Source: Bacteroidales bacterium
Lineage (GTDB): Bacteria > Bacteroidota > Bacteroidia > Bacteroidales > Marinilabiliaceae
Assembly: GCA_017960905.1 (NCBI GenBank)
Contig: JAGCYH010000013.1
Span: 1 to 48,841, forward strand
Direction of reading: 5' to 3'
Length of the DNA stretch: 48,841 nucleotides
Every line of letters begins with the position of its first letter. Position 1 is the stretch's first letter. Below are positions 32,560-42,600 of this stretch, one piece after another. The position numbers were made by a program, and so were the translations under genes. The notes under the pieces are model-generated. The model saw nothing but the letters and a program-made list of their open reading frames with translations, was not told the origin of the DNA and ran no database searches.

Positions 32560-33816
32560 CTACAGATCTAAACTATCTTCTTTGAGTAAGAAGTCGAAAA
32601 GCCCGATTGTGAGTATGCCCTCTTCGTTGCGACGTGGCATTATATTGTCTTTCACAATTATAATTTTCTTGAAAGAATCATTTATGTTCATCAGAGAGCG
32701 TGACTCCTGTATTTCCTTTTCCCTATCAGGAATCGACAGGGCTGATTGCACGTAATATTTCTTGCTCCCAATACTGGCAATAAAGTCCACCTCAAGCTGA
32801 TTACGAATCCATTTGCCATTTTTGTCAGGCTTTTTTATCTCAACCATTCCAATGTCTACTCTATAGCCACGTGTAATCAGTTCATTGTAAATGATATTCT
32901 CCATAATATGCGTTTCCTCTTGTTGTCGCATGTCAAGAATGGCATTTCTCAATCCAATATCTGAGAAATAGTATTTTGATAGAGTGTTGATGTATTTCTT
33001 TCCTTTTATGTCGTAGCGTATAGCCTTGTTAAGCAAGAACGATTCTGACAAATATGTGAGGTAATAAGAGATCGTTTGACTGCCAATACTTACATTCTTA
33101 ACGCTTTTGAAGGTATTTGATAGTTTTGTTGGATTGCAAGGAGCACCTACAGACGAAGCCAAAATAAGTACCAACTCACGGAATTCATTATCATTCTTGA
33201 TATTATGCCTTTCGATAATGTCTGCCAAATAAACAGTTTCAAACAAATTCTTCAGATAGTTTATCTTTTTTTCTTCGGTCTCAAAAGATTGAATAAGGGG
33301 CAAACCGCCATAGGTGTAATATTCGCGCCATGCGTCTTGCTTGTCGCCGCCTTTGGCAGAATAGAACTCTGCAAATGATAGCGGATTCACATGTATCGTT
33401 TCACCTCGACCACGAAACTCCGTAGGGATATCTGATGACAAGAAGTGAGAGTTGCTGCCTGTCACGTAAGTGTCGGCATTGTCAATATGGCGAAAACTAT
33501 TCAACACATCGACGAACTCATCCATCAGCTGCACCTCGTCGATAATGATGTAATATAGTTCTTTGTCCTTGATTCTGTCATGAACATAGTGAAGCATAGC
33601 ATCTGGATTTCGCAATTCCTTGTTCATGCGGTCTTCAAGGTCGATGCGGATAATGTGATCCTCAGCTACTCCATTGTCTAACAAATAATGGTAGAATAAA
33701 ACATTCAGCAGATATGACTTGCCACACCTGCGGATTCCTGTAACCACTTTTATAAACCCATTCTGCTGGCTTTCTATCAACTGTTTCAGATACCTATCTC
33801 TTTCTATCTCCATCAT
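32560..33816 (-). CDS. ATP-binding protein, AAA plus DUF4143 type
   Basis: Protein of 418 aa. Walker A is GIRRCGKSYLL (near residue 27), Walker B YYIIIDEVQL (near 90), and a sensor-like TGSNS follows. The C-terminal half (about 200-410) has the DUF4143 winged-helix and nuclease-like region (SYYLTYLSESFLL, YYFSDIGLRNA, NELITRGYRVDIG, LEVDFIA). These ATPases are common and variable in Bacteroidota; their role is unsettled. I saw no intragenic hairpins here with arms of 9 bp or more, unlike neighbouring genes, which may mean later arrival. Three identical palindromes lie around its promoter. A second ATG is at 33813. Confidence 0.85.
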   Translation of the reverse strand: MMEIERDRYLKQLIESQQNGFIKVVTGIRRCGKSYLLNVLFYHYLLDNGVAEDHIIRIDLEDRMNKELRNPDAMLHYVHDRIKDKELYYIIIDEVQLMDEFVDVLNSFRHIDNADTYVTGSNSHFLSSDIPTEFRGRGETIHVNPLSFAEFYSAKGGDKQDAWREYYTYGGLPLIQSFETEEKKINYLKNLFETVYLADIIERHNIKNDNEFRELVLILASSVGAPCNPTKLSNTFKSVKNVSIGSQTISYYLTYLSESFLLNKAIRYDIKGKKYINTLSKYYFSDIGLRNAILDMRQQEETHIMENIIYNELITRGYRVDIGMVEIKKPDKNGKWIRNQLEVDFIASIGSKKYYVQSALSIPDREKEIQESRSLMNINDSFKKIIIVKDNIMPRRNEEGILTIGLFDFLLKEDSLDL

Positions 33817-33830
33817 TTGTATTAAATTTT

Positions 33831-33844
33831 TGCCAATATTGGCA
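33831..33844. promoter_or_regulatory. Operator-like palindrome, copy 1
   Basis: TGCCAATATTGGCA, a perfect 14-bp palindrome, lying between the predicted transcription start and the ATPase start codon. Confidence 0.65.
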
Positions 33845-33857
33845 TTTTTTTACGATA

Positions 33858-33888
33858 CAAAGGTGGTGTTTTTTATTATATCATGCAA
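33858..33888 (-). promoter_or_regulatory. Promoter of the ATPase gene
   Basis: TTG (33888-33886) and CACCTTTG (33865-33858; one mismatch to TAnnTTTG) are 20 nt apart on the minus strand. The identical palindromes lie on both sides of it. Confidence 0.55.
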
Positions 33889-33905
33889 GTTTTACATTAA
33901 AAAAT

Positions 33906-33919
33906 TGCCAATATTGGCA
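33906..33919. promoter_or_regulatory. Operator-like palindrome, copy 2
   Basis: The same 14-bp palindrome TGCCAATATTGGCA, upstream of the -33 element, 75 nt centre to centre from copy 1. Confidence 0.65.
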
Positions 33920-33947
33920 GTTTTTTAATGTAGCCATTCCTAATTTT

Positions 33948-33961
33948 TGCCAATATTGGCA
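33948..33961. promoter_or_regulatory. Operator-like palindrome, copy 3
   Basis: The same 14-bp palindrome, 42 nt (about four helical turns) from copy 2. The rest of the gap to 34098 has no gene that I can support; it contains a direct repeat GGTACAAATA (near 34023 and 34036). Confidence 0.65.
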
Positions 33962-34098
33962 CTTTTTAGTCGTGGGGTGGCATTAAGTACCGATAAGTCG
34001 CACTTTGTCGCCAATTAAGTCGCGGTACAAATATGGTACAAATAAGGCATTAAAACAGGAAAACAGACACGAATAACGGCATTGATTTGCAAATAAAA

Positions 34099-34131
34099 AA
34101 AAAGGTGTAACACGTTGTGTTACACCTTTTT
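34099..34131. terminator. Terminator of dnaK
   Basis: AAAAAGGTGTAACAC (34099-34113) pairs perfectly with 34117-34131 around a 3-nt loop; T and A runs flank the stem. It lies 33 nt past the dnaK stop. Confidence 0.85.
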
Positions 34132-34163
34132 AGTTATTTTTGATAAACTATTGTTTATCTACA

Positions 34164-36080
34164 TTATTTTACCTCCTCAAAGTCAACGTCGGTAACGTCG
34201 TCACCGTTGTTGTTGTTTGAGCCAGAGTTGGCTTGCTGCTGCGGGCCGGCTTGTTGCTGAGCCTGCTGTGCTTGAGCCTGAGCGTTGTACATCTCTTGGC
34301 TTGCGGCCTGGAATGCCGTGTTCACCTCGTTCATTGCTGCGTCTATTGCGGCAATGTCCTGGTTTTTGTGAGCTTCTTTGAGTTTGTTGAGAGCGGCTTC
34401 GATAGGTGCTTTCTTGTCGGCAGGAATCTTGTCTCCGTATTCTTTCAGGTTTTTCTCGGTTTGGAAAATCATCGAGTCGGCTTGGTTGATTTTCTCAACC
34501 TTGTCTTTCTGAGCCTTGTCGGCTTCGGCATTGGCCTCAGCTTCGGCTTTCATACGTTTGATTTCGTCTTCCGACAATCCCGATGAAGCCTCGATGCGTA
34601 TCGACTGCTCTTTGCCGGTGGCCTTATCTTTGGCGGTTACGTTCAGTATGCCGTTGGCGTCAATATCGAAGGTAACTTCGATTTGAGGCACGCCACGTGG
34701 TGCGGGCGGAATGTTCGACAAGTTGAACTGTCCGATGCTCTTGTTCTGAGCGGCCATTGGGCGCTCACCCTGAAGCACGTGAATGGTAACTTCGGGCTGG
34801 TTGTCGGTAGCAGTCGAGAACACTTGCGACTTCTTGGTCGGGATCGTAGTGTTGGCGTCGATGAGTTTGGTCATCACGCCGCCCATAGTCTCGATACCGA
34901 GCGAAAGCGGTGTTACGTCGAGCAGGAGCACGTCTTTCACTTCGCCAGTGAGCACGGCACCTTGAATGGCAGCACCTATGGCTACTACTTCGTCGGGGTT
35001 GACACCTTTCGAAGGTGCTTTGCCGAAGAATTTCTGAACGGCATCTTGAATGGCCGGAATACGTGTAGAACCGCCCACGAGGATAACTTCGTCGATGTCG
35101 CTAGTAGAGAGGCCTGCGCTCTGCAAAGCAGAGCGGCACGGCGCGATGGTGCGCTGGATAAGGTCGTCGATAAGCTGCTCGAACTTAGCACGAGTGAGTG
35201 TTACAACAAGGTGCTTTGGCACATTGTTGACCACTGCTATGTACGGCAGGTTGATTTCGGTCGACGTAGAGCTCGAAAGTTCTATTTTTGCCTTTTCGGC
35301 AGCCTCTTTCAGACGTTGCAGGGCCATCGGGTCCTGACGCAGGTCGGTGCCAGGTGTCTCTTTCATGAATTCCTGAGCCAACCAGTCGATGATACGGTGG
35401 TCGAAGTCGTCACCGCCGAGGTGTGTGTCGCCGTCGGTAGCTTTAACTTCGAAGACGCCGTCGCCCAGTTCGAGCACAGACACATCGTGAGTACCGCCAC
35501 CGCAGTCGAACACTACGATTTTCATGTCTTTGTTGGCCTTGTCGAGGCCGTAGGCGAGGGCAGCCGCTGTAGGCTCGTTGACGATACGACGGACTTTAAG
35601 TCCGGCGATTTCACCAGCCTCTTTGGTAGCCTGACGCTGTGAGTCGTTGAAGTATGCAGGCACGGTGATTACGGCTTCGGTAACTTCCTGACCCAGATAC
35701 TCTTCGGCTGTTTTCTTCATTTTTTGAAGTATCATTGCCGAAATTTCCTGAGGTGTGTACAGACGGCCGTCGATGTCGACACGCGGTGTGTTGTTGTCGC
35801 CTTTGGCAACTTTGTAAGGCACACGCGATATCTCGTTCGACAAGCGGTCGTAAGTCTCGCCCATGAAACGTTTGATAGAATAAACTGTCTTGTGTGGGTT
35901 GGTGACAGCCTGACGTTTAGCAGGGTCGCCAATTTTACGTTCGCCACCTTCGACAAATGCGACTATTGAAGGAGTTGTGCGCTTGCCTTCGCTGTTCGCA
36001 ATAACAACCGGTTCGTTGCCTTCCATTACTGATACGCAAGAGTTGGTTGTTCCCAAATCGATACCAATTATTTTTCCCAT
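34164..36080 (-). CDS. dnaK: Molecular chaperone DnaK (Hsp70)
   Basis: Hsp70 chaperone of 638 aa from ATG 36080 ([18 protein letters not shown]); the longer in-frame reading from 36137 has no family support. The ATPase domain shows GIDLGTTNS, phosphate-2 region [13 protein letters not shown] (many relatives have DLGGGTFD), and [10 protein letters not shown]; the linker [14 protein letters not shown] leads to the substrate-binding domain and lid. The C-terminus is Gln/Asn-rich and ends in [11 protein letters not shown], the co-chaperone-type tail. No dnaJ or grpE is adjacent. The region before it is structured (36120-36203). Confidence 0.98.
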   Translation of the reverse strand: MGKIIGIDLGTTNSCVSVMEGNEPVVIANSEGKRTTPSIVAFVEGGERKIGDPAKRQAVTNPHKTVYSIKRFMGETYDRLSNEISRVPYKVAKGDNNTPRVDIDGRLYTPQEISAMILQKMKKTAEEYLGQEVTEAVITVPAYFNDSQRQATKEAGEIAGLKVRRIVNEPTAAALAYGLDKANKDMKIVVFDCGGGTHDVSVLELGDGVFEVKATDGDTHLGGDDFDHRIIDWLAQEFMKETPGTDLRQDPMALQRLKEAAEKAKIELSSSTSTEINLPYIAVVNNVPKHLVVTLTRAKFEQLIDDLIQRTIAPCRSALQSAGLSTSDIDEVILVGGSTRIPAIQDAVQKFFGKAPSKGVNPDEVVAIGAAIQGAVLTGEVKDVLLLDVTPLSLGIETMGGVMTKLIDANTTIPTKKSQVFSTATDNQPEVTIHVLQGERPMAAQNKSIGQFNLSNIPPAPRGVPQIEVTFDIDANGILNVTAKDKATGKEQSIRIEASSGLSEDEIKRMKAEAEANAEADKAQKDKVEKINQADSMIFQTEKNLKEYGDKIPADKKAPIEAALNKLKEAHKNQDIAAIDAAMNEVNTAFQAASQEMYNAQAQAQQAQQQAGPQQQANSGSNNNNGDDVTDVDFEEVK

Positions 36081-36119
36081 TGTTGTATGTTTTTTATTAT
36101 TATTAATCAGTTTATTTGT

Positions 36120-36203
36120 GTGCCTTTTTGCGGGCACGCCAATAATATGACAACGACCGTGCCAAACTCATATAATGCGTTTATTGGCAGATTTTTCTGC
36201 CAA
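36120..36203 (-). promoter_or_regulatory. Structured upstream region of dnaK
   Basis: Three inverted repeats: GTGCC/GGCAC (36120-36137), GGCACG/CGTGCC (36133-36138 with 36158-36163), and TTGGCAGA/TCTGCCAA (36184-36203, 4-nt loop). On the minus strand TTGGCACG, 4 nt, TTGTC (36165-36149) resembles a sigma-54 -24/-12 site with one departure at the -12 GC. No CIRCE element is seen. Confidence 0.35.
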
Positions 36204-36226
36204 TTTATGTCATGTAGGCGCAAAAG

Positions 36227-36267
36227 AACCGCCATTTTGTCAGTTGTCAACTGACAAAATGGCGGTT
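36227..36267 (-). terminator. Terminator of the TPR-OMP-trkH operon
   Basis: Perfect 20-bp arms (36227-36246 and 36248-36267, starting AACCGCCATTTTGTC) with a single central base. On the minus strand a CTTTTG tail follows, a weak U tract. Confidence 0.75.
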
Positions 36268-36292
36268 TCTGTATGTCAGATGGTGGCAGTTT

Positions 36293-37747
36293 TTACCTTT
36301 TCCAGAATGTAGGAGTGAATATCAGTATCACTGTGAATATCTCCAAGCGGCCGATGAGCATCAGTACCGACATGGTCATTTTGACAACAGGATGCAGGTC
36401 GCATATCGATGCCGATGGCCCGTAGTTGCCAATGCTGCATCCGACGTTGCTCAAACTGTTGACTACCAGTCCGTAAGTGTCTTCGAGGTTGTAGCCGAAC
36501 ATGGTTACTATGAATATGCCTATAAGAATAATTACAAAATAAAGTACGAAGAACGACAGCACCGAGAACACTTCGTTGGAAGTGAGCGAACGTCCGTTGT
36601 ATCTGACGTTTACGATGGCTGTGGGGTGTATGGCGCGCTTCACTTCGTTGATGATGTTACGCCCGACGACTATGAGTCGCATAAGTTTCAGGCCGCCGCT
36701 CGTAGAACCGGTGCAAGTGCCCATGAACATGAGCAGAGCGATGAACGCCGATGTGGCCACTGGCCACATCGAATAGTTGGTTGTGGTGAAACCTGAACCT
36801 GTCAGCACCGATATGATGTGGAACATACTGTCGCGGACAGCATGGCCTGTGGTGTCGTAATCGCCTATGAATATGAGTATTAGCGCAAGCAAAAACGAGA
36901 AAAGTATGACAATGAAGATGTAGCTTTTCAGTTCGTCGTCGGCGAGTATTCGCCGACCTTTACCCACTATGAGCGCGTAGTAGAGCGCGAAGTTGACACC
37001 GCCGAGAAACATGAACACCATGACAACCGACTCGATATAAGGCGAGTTGAACGCGCCTATGCTGTCGGCTTTAGTGGAGAATCCGCCAGTAGCTATTGTG
37101 CTGAACGAATGGCAGATAGCATCGAAAAGCGGCATATCGCCCACAACGAGCAGCACTATCTCAATTATGGTGAATACAACGTAGAAAATCCACATGTATT
37201 TGGCCATTTCGGCTATTTTGGGGTGAATCTTATCGGCGCGAGTGATAGACGCTTCGGCCGAGAAGACTTGCATTCCGCCCATTCCCAGAATGGGCAAAAG
37301 CACTATGGATAAGGCTATTATACCCATGCCGCCGAGCCATTGCGTCAGGCTGCGCCAGATGAAAACGCCGTGTGTTACCGAGTCGAAGTCGGACACGATG
37401 GTGGAGCCCGTGGTGGTTATGCCCGACATGCTTTCGTAGAATGCATCGACAAACGAGTTTGTGAAGCCCGATAGCAGGTAGGGTAGTGTGCCGAATAACG
37501 CGAAGATGAACCAAACCATCACAACGAGCAGGTAACTGTCTCGTTTTGAGATGTTTGTCGAGTGTCGGCGAAGCGAATAAGCAAGTACGAAACCTACGGT
37601 TTCGGTAATCACCGTCGAGACGAAAAAGCCCATGCTGTCGGGCTCGCCGTAGTAGAGAGCTACGAACGCCGGTACAAGCATTATCAGGCCTTCGAAAAAG
37701 AGCATCAGGCCGATAATGAAAAACAATAGCTTGGCATTCGTTTGCAC
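36293..37747 (-). CDS. trkH: TrkH-type potassium transporter subunit
   Basis: Membrane protein of 484 aa with the four pore repeats of the Trk/Ktr family: SGITTTGST, STIATGGFST, LTGSGFTTTN and SNVGCSIGNYG, of which the last departs most. About ten membrane segments are visible. It takes up K+ together with a cytoplasmic TrkA-type subunit; no trkA gene lies in the window. It is the last gene of the operon with the TPR and barrel genes, 38 nt downstream of the latter. Confidence 0.93.
   Translation of the reverse strand: MQTNAKLLFFIIGLMLFFEGLIMLVPAFVALYYGEPDSMGFFVSTVITETVGFVLAYSLRRHSTNISKRDSYLLVVMVWFIFALFGTLPYLLSGFTNSFVDAFYESMSGITTTGSTIVSDFDSVTHGVFIWRSLTQWLGGMGIIALSIVLLPILGMGGMQVFSAEASITRADKIHPKIAEMAKYMWIFYVVFTIIEIVLLVVGDMPLFDAICHSFSTIATGGFSTKADSIGAFNSPYIESVVMVFMFLGGVNFALYYALIVGKGRRILADDELKSYIFIVILFSFLLALILIFIGDYDTTGHAVRDSMFHIISVLTGSGFTTTNYSMWPVATSAFIALLMFMGTCTGSTSGGLKLMRLIVVGRNIINEVKRAIHPTAIVNVRYNGRSLTSNEVFSVLSFFVLYFVIILIGIFIVTMFGYNLEDTYGLVVNSLSNVGCSIGNYGPSASICDLHPVVKMTMSVLMLIGRLEIFTVILIFTPTFWKR
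36749..36771. repeat. Intragenic inverted repeat in trkH
   Basis: CGATGTGGCCA and TGGCCACATCG around one base: 11-bp perfect arms. Confidence 0.95.
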
Positions 37748-37785
37748 GGCGGTAAATGATTGGTTATAAGCTTATTGATGGTATG

Positions 37786-39624
37786 TCAGAACTTGAACGA
37801 GATTCCCGCGAGGGCGTTTATTCTGTGCGATGAGTAGCCGAGCCAGCGCTGATAATCTTGCGAAGCAAGATTATTCAGTTTGGCGAATGCGGACAAACGG
37901 CTTGTCAGGAAGTATTCGGCTCCGAGATTGATGTCGAATATATTGTCGAGTTTGACTTTGCTTTGTGTAGAATGGTTATAAGCATACCGATTGCCAAGCA
38001 CATCAACGTTGGCCGTAACAAGCAGTCGGTCAGCTGGATAGAAGCGCGTCTCGAGGCTCAGATCGAATTGCGGACGATACCAGGCTTCTTCAAGGTAGTC
38101 GAGCTGCCATTTGTAGTAGTTGGCACGCAGCACAATCTGGCTCTTGTCGGTCGGTGTGATGTTGAATTCGCCGTGGGCAATGAAGAGTTTGCCATTGTCG
38201 CTAAGCATAGCGAAACGGTTTGTATGAGCAGGCGAAATAGGGTAAGGGTCGGGCGAAGGCATAAAGAGAATCGGCAGAGAATTATAAACTTTGTTTACAA
38301 AGAAAATCTCGTCGTCGAACGAGCGGTAGTCGATGCCCAAGTGCATGGCCACGCTTCGGCTGAAGCGTGATTTGATGCCGGCCACAAGGCGGATAGGGTT
38401 CTGTGTGGTGGGCATTTCATCGAATTTGGTGTATTTGTTGTATTCGGCGCGCCAAACATAGTTGCAGGCGTCGGGAGCGAGATACGGGTTCCGCTCGACT
38501 AGCGAGCGGAAACTGTTGGCGTTGTAACCGCCGATGATGCCTGTGTAGAACGACACAATATCGCCAGCGATATTGAAGTCGAGCATCATGTCGGGCTGCA
38601 TGTAGAGGTTGTCTTCCTCGTCGCCGAATTCAAATATGAAATTGAAGCCGACACGCAGTTTTGCGTTGTCGAAGTCGAGTCCGAAGTGCGGTTTCATGCT
38701 AATGTCGGTATGTTTGCGCTCTTTGAACGAGTAGATGGTTGCGTCGTATTTGTCGGGTACGGCGACTTTGAAGTTGTTGACATCGACCGAAGCGTCGAAC
38801 AAGTAGTTCTTCTTTATCGGGAAACGTATTTTTGCGCCGAAACGGATATCGGTTTCTTTAACGCCTGTTTTGTTTGAGAAAATGCCGAAACCAGCTTTGG
38901 CAGAGTAAGTTACAAATTCACGCGGTTCGGCAATGCTATTGTCGAACGTAGCGTCGAAATCGAATTTTGTAGCGCGCTGTTTTTTCTCGTTCATCAGTGT
39001 CTCGGCATCGATAAGCTTTGTTGTGTCGACGTCGGATAGCAGCCTACGGTTTTCGATGGTTTGCAGTCCGTAGTACTCGTAAGCCTGATTGCGGAAATTA
39101 AGGTCAAGACCGAGCACGTGTTTCTTGAAGAAACGGTTGAAATCGGCACCGGCCCAAGTGTCGTGATACGGTGCTTTAACTTTCTCATCGTTAGTGAGTT
39201 TCACTTTGCCGTAGGCAGTAGAATGACCGGCATTGAGCGAGAGGTGGTAGATGTCGGAATTGCCAATGTTGTAGAATAGCTCGCCGGCGGCGAGCACATT
39301 GCCGCCCTCAACCTTGAGCAGTGCGCGGTAGGGGCTTTCATCGGCTTTGAACGACATGGAGGCCGCCGAAAGGCTGTCGGGTGTTGTCTTTACGGTCTGA
39401 ACTTTCGTCAGTGTTGTATAGTTAAATGTCGGCTTGTACGACATTGTGTCGTCCATTGTGGGTTCGGCCTGCAGTTTGTGCGGGTTCGAAATAGTTGGCA
39501 GATAGGTGTTTACAACCTCGACGTTGCGTTCGATGGTTTCCGGAATAGTGTCTTGCGCGTTCGCGCAAAGACCATTTGCCAATAATATTGCGCCTATATA
39601 TTTAAGTCTCATATTTACAGTCAT
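37786..39624 (-). CDS. Outer-membrane beta-barrel protein (TonB-receptor-like, no plug)
   Basis: Protein of 612 aa with a signal peptide (MRLKYIGAILLANGLCANAQ; ATG 39612 is an alternative start that removes four residues). After an N-terminal region with VEVVNTYLPTIS the sequence alternates in barrel fashion (for example LLVTANVDVLGNRYAYN) and ends in aromatic Phe (AGISFKF), as barrel proteins do. No plug domain is seen. It is paired with the large TPR gene 25 nt upstream, a pairing I recall in Bacteroidota genomes. Transport or assembly function is unknown. Confidence 0.75.
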   Translation of the reverse strand: MTVNMRLKYIGAILLANGLCANAQDTIPETIERNVEVVNTYLPTISNPHKLQAEPTMDDTMSYKPTFNYTTLTKVQTVKTTPDSLSAASMSFKADESPYRALLKVEGGNVLAAGELFYNIGNSDIYHLSLNAGHSTAYGKVKLTNDEKVKAPYHDTWAGADFNRFFKKHVLGLDLNFRNQAYEYYGLQTIENRRLLSDVDTTKLIDAETLMNEKKQRATKFDFDATFDNSIAEPREFVTYSAKAGFGIFSNKTGVKETDIRFGAKIRFPIKKNYLFDASVDVNNFKVAVPDKYDATIYSFKERKHTDISMKPHFGLDFDNAKLRVGFNFIFEFGDEEDNLYMQPDMMLDFNIAGDIVSFYTGIIGGYNANSFRSLVERNPYLAPDACNYVWRAEYNKYTKFDEMPTTQNPIRLVAGIKSRFSRSVAMHLGIDYRSFDDEIFFVNKVYNSLPILFMPSPDPYPISPAHTNRFAMLSDNGKLFIAHGEFNITPTDKSQIVLRANYYKWQLDYLEEAWYRPQFDLSLETRFYPADRLLVTANVDVLGNRYAYNHSTQSKVKLDNIFDINLGAEYFLTSRLSAFAKLNNLASQDYQRWLGYSSHRINALAGISFKF

Positions 39625-39649
39625 TTATCGTCAGAAAATTATTGTTTTT

Positions 39650-42600
39650 TTATTCGGCATTAGCGGCGTTGTTGAGTTTCCATTGGCTGAACCGTTTGTC
39701 GATCATGCTTGAGATGTCGTCGGTGCCAGTGTAGCTTTCGCGCAGCGTTTCGAGGTATTGCTGAGCCTGGAAGTCATCGCCCTGTGCGTGATAGACGTCG
39801 GCGAGCAGGATAAAGCTGCGAGCGAGCCAGTACTGGTGCGGTGTGCCGTTTTCGGCGTAGTTGAACACCTCTTTTTCGGCCTTAGCGAGGTCGTTGTTGT
39901 CGAAGTACATTTGCGCAAGCAGATATTTTGCTTCGGCACCTTCGACGCTCTTGGTGTTCTCGGCGAGTTCGCGCAGCAGAGGCGTAGCCTCTACGGCGCG
40001 TTGCGATTGTATCAACGATTTGGCTTTCAGATATTTAGCTTCGCGCAATATCTCGGGCGTAGCTTCGGGCATCTGAATGACCTTGTCGGCGCCTTGTATA
40101 CACAAGTCGCTGTCGCCAAGGCGTTGAGCACAGCGCATCTGTCCGATGATGGCTTCGGTCTTGTTGGCCGAAGCCTCGGCTTCTTGTTCGAGACGTGTAA
40201 ACATCTCAGCAGCAGCCGAATACTTCTCAGTTTTGAAGAGCAGCTCGCCGCCGCGCAAGAGCGCGTCTTCGGTGTATATGCTGCGTGGTTTTTCGGCCAC
40301 GTAGGTGTACATTTCGATAGCCTTGTCGATGTTGTCTTTCATGTAGTTGCACTCACCCAGATAGAAGCAAGCGCCAGTAGCGAAGCGTCCGTCGGCGAAA
40401 GCCGACATGTAGCGTTCGAAGGCGCTTTGCGCCTGGTCGAAGTCGCCTTTGAGGTAAAGGCGTTCGGCGCTGGTGAACATGAGCGAGTCGCGCTCATGCA
40501 GCTCGACTTTCGCGAAGCTGCCGAGTGTCGAGGTGTATGCCATGAAACCGTCGAAATCGCCGCGCTCCATATATACGTTTTTCAGACCTGCCAGAGCGTC
40601 GATGGCATCGGGCGTGGCCGGATATTCGTTGACAACGCGCTTGTAGAAGGCGAGCGAATTGTCGTACTCGCCGTTGTTGTAGTAGAGCAGACCGAGCTGC
40701 AGCATAGCTTTGGGTGCCAGACTGCCTTTCGGGTAACGCTCTTTTACAACTTTAAAGTTGTAAATGGCGTCTTTCAGCTGGTCGAGAGCCACGTAGGCAC
40801 GCGCTATTTCGTAGTATGCATTGTCGCAGTATGGCGATTTCGGATATTTCTCAATCAGACTCTGCAACTGTGTGATTTTGGCGCGGTTGTCTTTCTGCAG
40901 ACCAAGGCAGATGCCTTTCTGAAGCATCGAATAGTCGCCCACTTCCGACGAAGTGGCGATGGCTTTGTCGTAGTATTCGACAGCCGGTTTGAAGTTGCGC
41001 TGCACGTACATACAATCGCCCAGGCGATTGTATGCATCGGACTTAAAGCGCTTGTTATCAACGTTTAACGATACATATTTCAGGAACCAGTTGAATGCTT
41101 CGTCGTATTTCTTCTGGTTGAATTTCGTATAGCCCAAATTGTAGTGGCAAGTGGTGAACTCGTCGAGTTCGCTTGCGCTCATCTGTTTTATGAACGAAGA
41201 GTAGAGTTTCTCGGCCTCGCTGATTTTCCCCATACGGTATAGGCTCTCGGCCTTCCAGTAGTTTGCGCGAGCCTTGAGTTTGGCGTCGTAGTCGCCGTAT
41301 TTGAGGCTGTAGTCGAAAAACTCAATAGCGTCGGCGAATTTTGTGTCGGTGTAGAGCTCAAGGCCGCGGTAGAACGACAGACGCTGCAACGCCGTGTAAA
41401 CGTTAAGATTCTTGTGTTGAATCTTTTCCATTGTGGCGAGAGCCTTCTTGTAGTTTTTGGTTGTTACAAACGCCTTGCCAATGTAGTCGTAAGCCTCATC
41501 GACTTTATCGCTGTTCGGATAAGTGTCGATGAACTCGACAAACTGTGTAATAATCTCGTCGAACGGCGAGAAGCTGAGTTCGTAGGCGAGTTTGAGTTTG
41601 TTGAAATGAGCGTCTTCGCGAATGGCTTTGTCGAATTCGTATTTCGAAGCGGCGTCGAAGGCGGTGCGTGCGCGTTTCTTGTCGTCGAGTTTGATGTAGC
41701 AGTTGGCCAGATGGTAGTAGGCGTTCTGTGTCAGCTCGTCGCGCTCGTTGGTCACTTTCGAGAGATTCTGTGCGGCATCGTCGTACTCGCCGACGTAGTA
41801 TTTGCACATGCCGAGGTGGTAATAGTCGGCTCGTGATACTTTTTTCGTTCTGTGTATCAGGTCGTTGTAGCTTTCGATAGCTTTGTTGTATTCGCCAATC
41901 ATGAAACGGCTGTCGGCCACGATGCGCACCATGTCGACGGCTTTTTTGTTGTCGCCCTGTGCCAACGGTTCTGCGTAGCGTATGGCTTCGGGGTAATGGC
42001 CTTGCAGATAGAAGATGTGGGCTATGTAATATGGTGCTACAGAGCTGAATCCTTCGTCTTTCTCGAGTTCGAGAAAGACTTTCACGGCTTCGTCGAGGTT
42101 GCCTTTCTCATAATCGACGTGTGCGCGGTAATACTTTACCGCGCTGGCGTATTTGCCTGTGTTGCCGCGCAGTTGGTCGAATTGTGCCAATGCGCGCGTG
42201 TGTTTTCCGCGCATGAAATAGCAGTAGCCGGTTTTGAAAATCAGGTCGCTGCGCAAATCATTGCCAACGAGGTCGGCGTTGGCTTTGGTGAACCACGTGA
42301 GAGCGTTATTTATCTTACCATCAATGAGATAGTAGTCGCCGAGATGGTAAAATATCTCGTGGCGGTGAACGCTTGTGGCGCATCGGTCGGCAAAGTCTTT
42401 CATCAGCGCAACGGCATCGGCGTTGCGCAGGTTTTTGGCCGATACGGCCTGAAAATACTTGCTTTCTTCGGTCAGAACGCTTTGTGAGTCGCCCCATTTG
42501 GCAATGAAATTGCCAAATGCCGTGCGTGCCGAGCCGTACATCCCGGCTTCGTACAACTGCATAGCGTTGTTATATTCTGTTGTTGCGGCATCGTATGCCA

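Noticed and set aside
33831..33961. CRISPR array
   Set aside because: The three repeats are only 14 bp, unequally spaced (75 and 42 nt) and flank a promoter; no cas genes are near.
32560..34100. Integrated element around the DUF4143 ATPase
   Set aside because: No transposase, integrase or clear end repeats were found; only composition and lack of hairpins hint at transfer.
36081..36137. 19-residue N-terminal extension of DnaK
   Set aside because: Hsp70 proteins begin at [10 protein letters not shown]; the extension is not conserved and overlaps the leader.
39758..41068. Plus-strand open frame of 436 codons opposite the TPR gene
   Set aside because: A shadow of the TPR gene; its Val/Phe-rich product has no family features.
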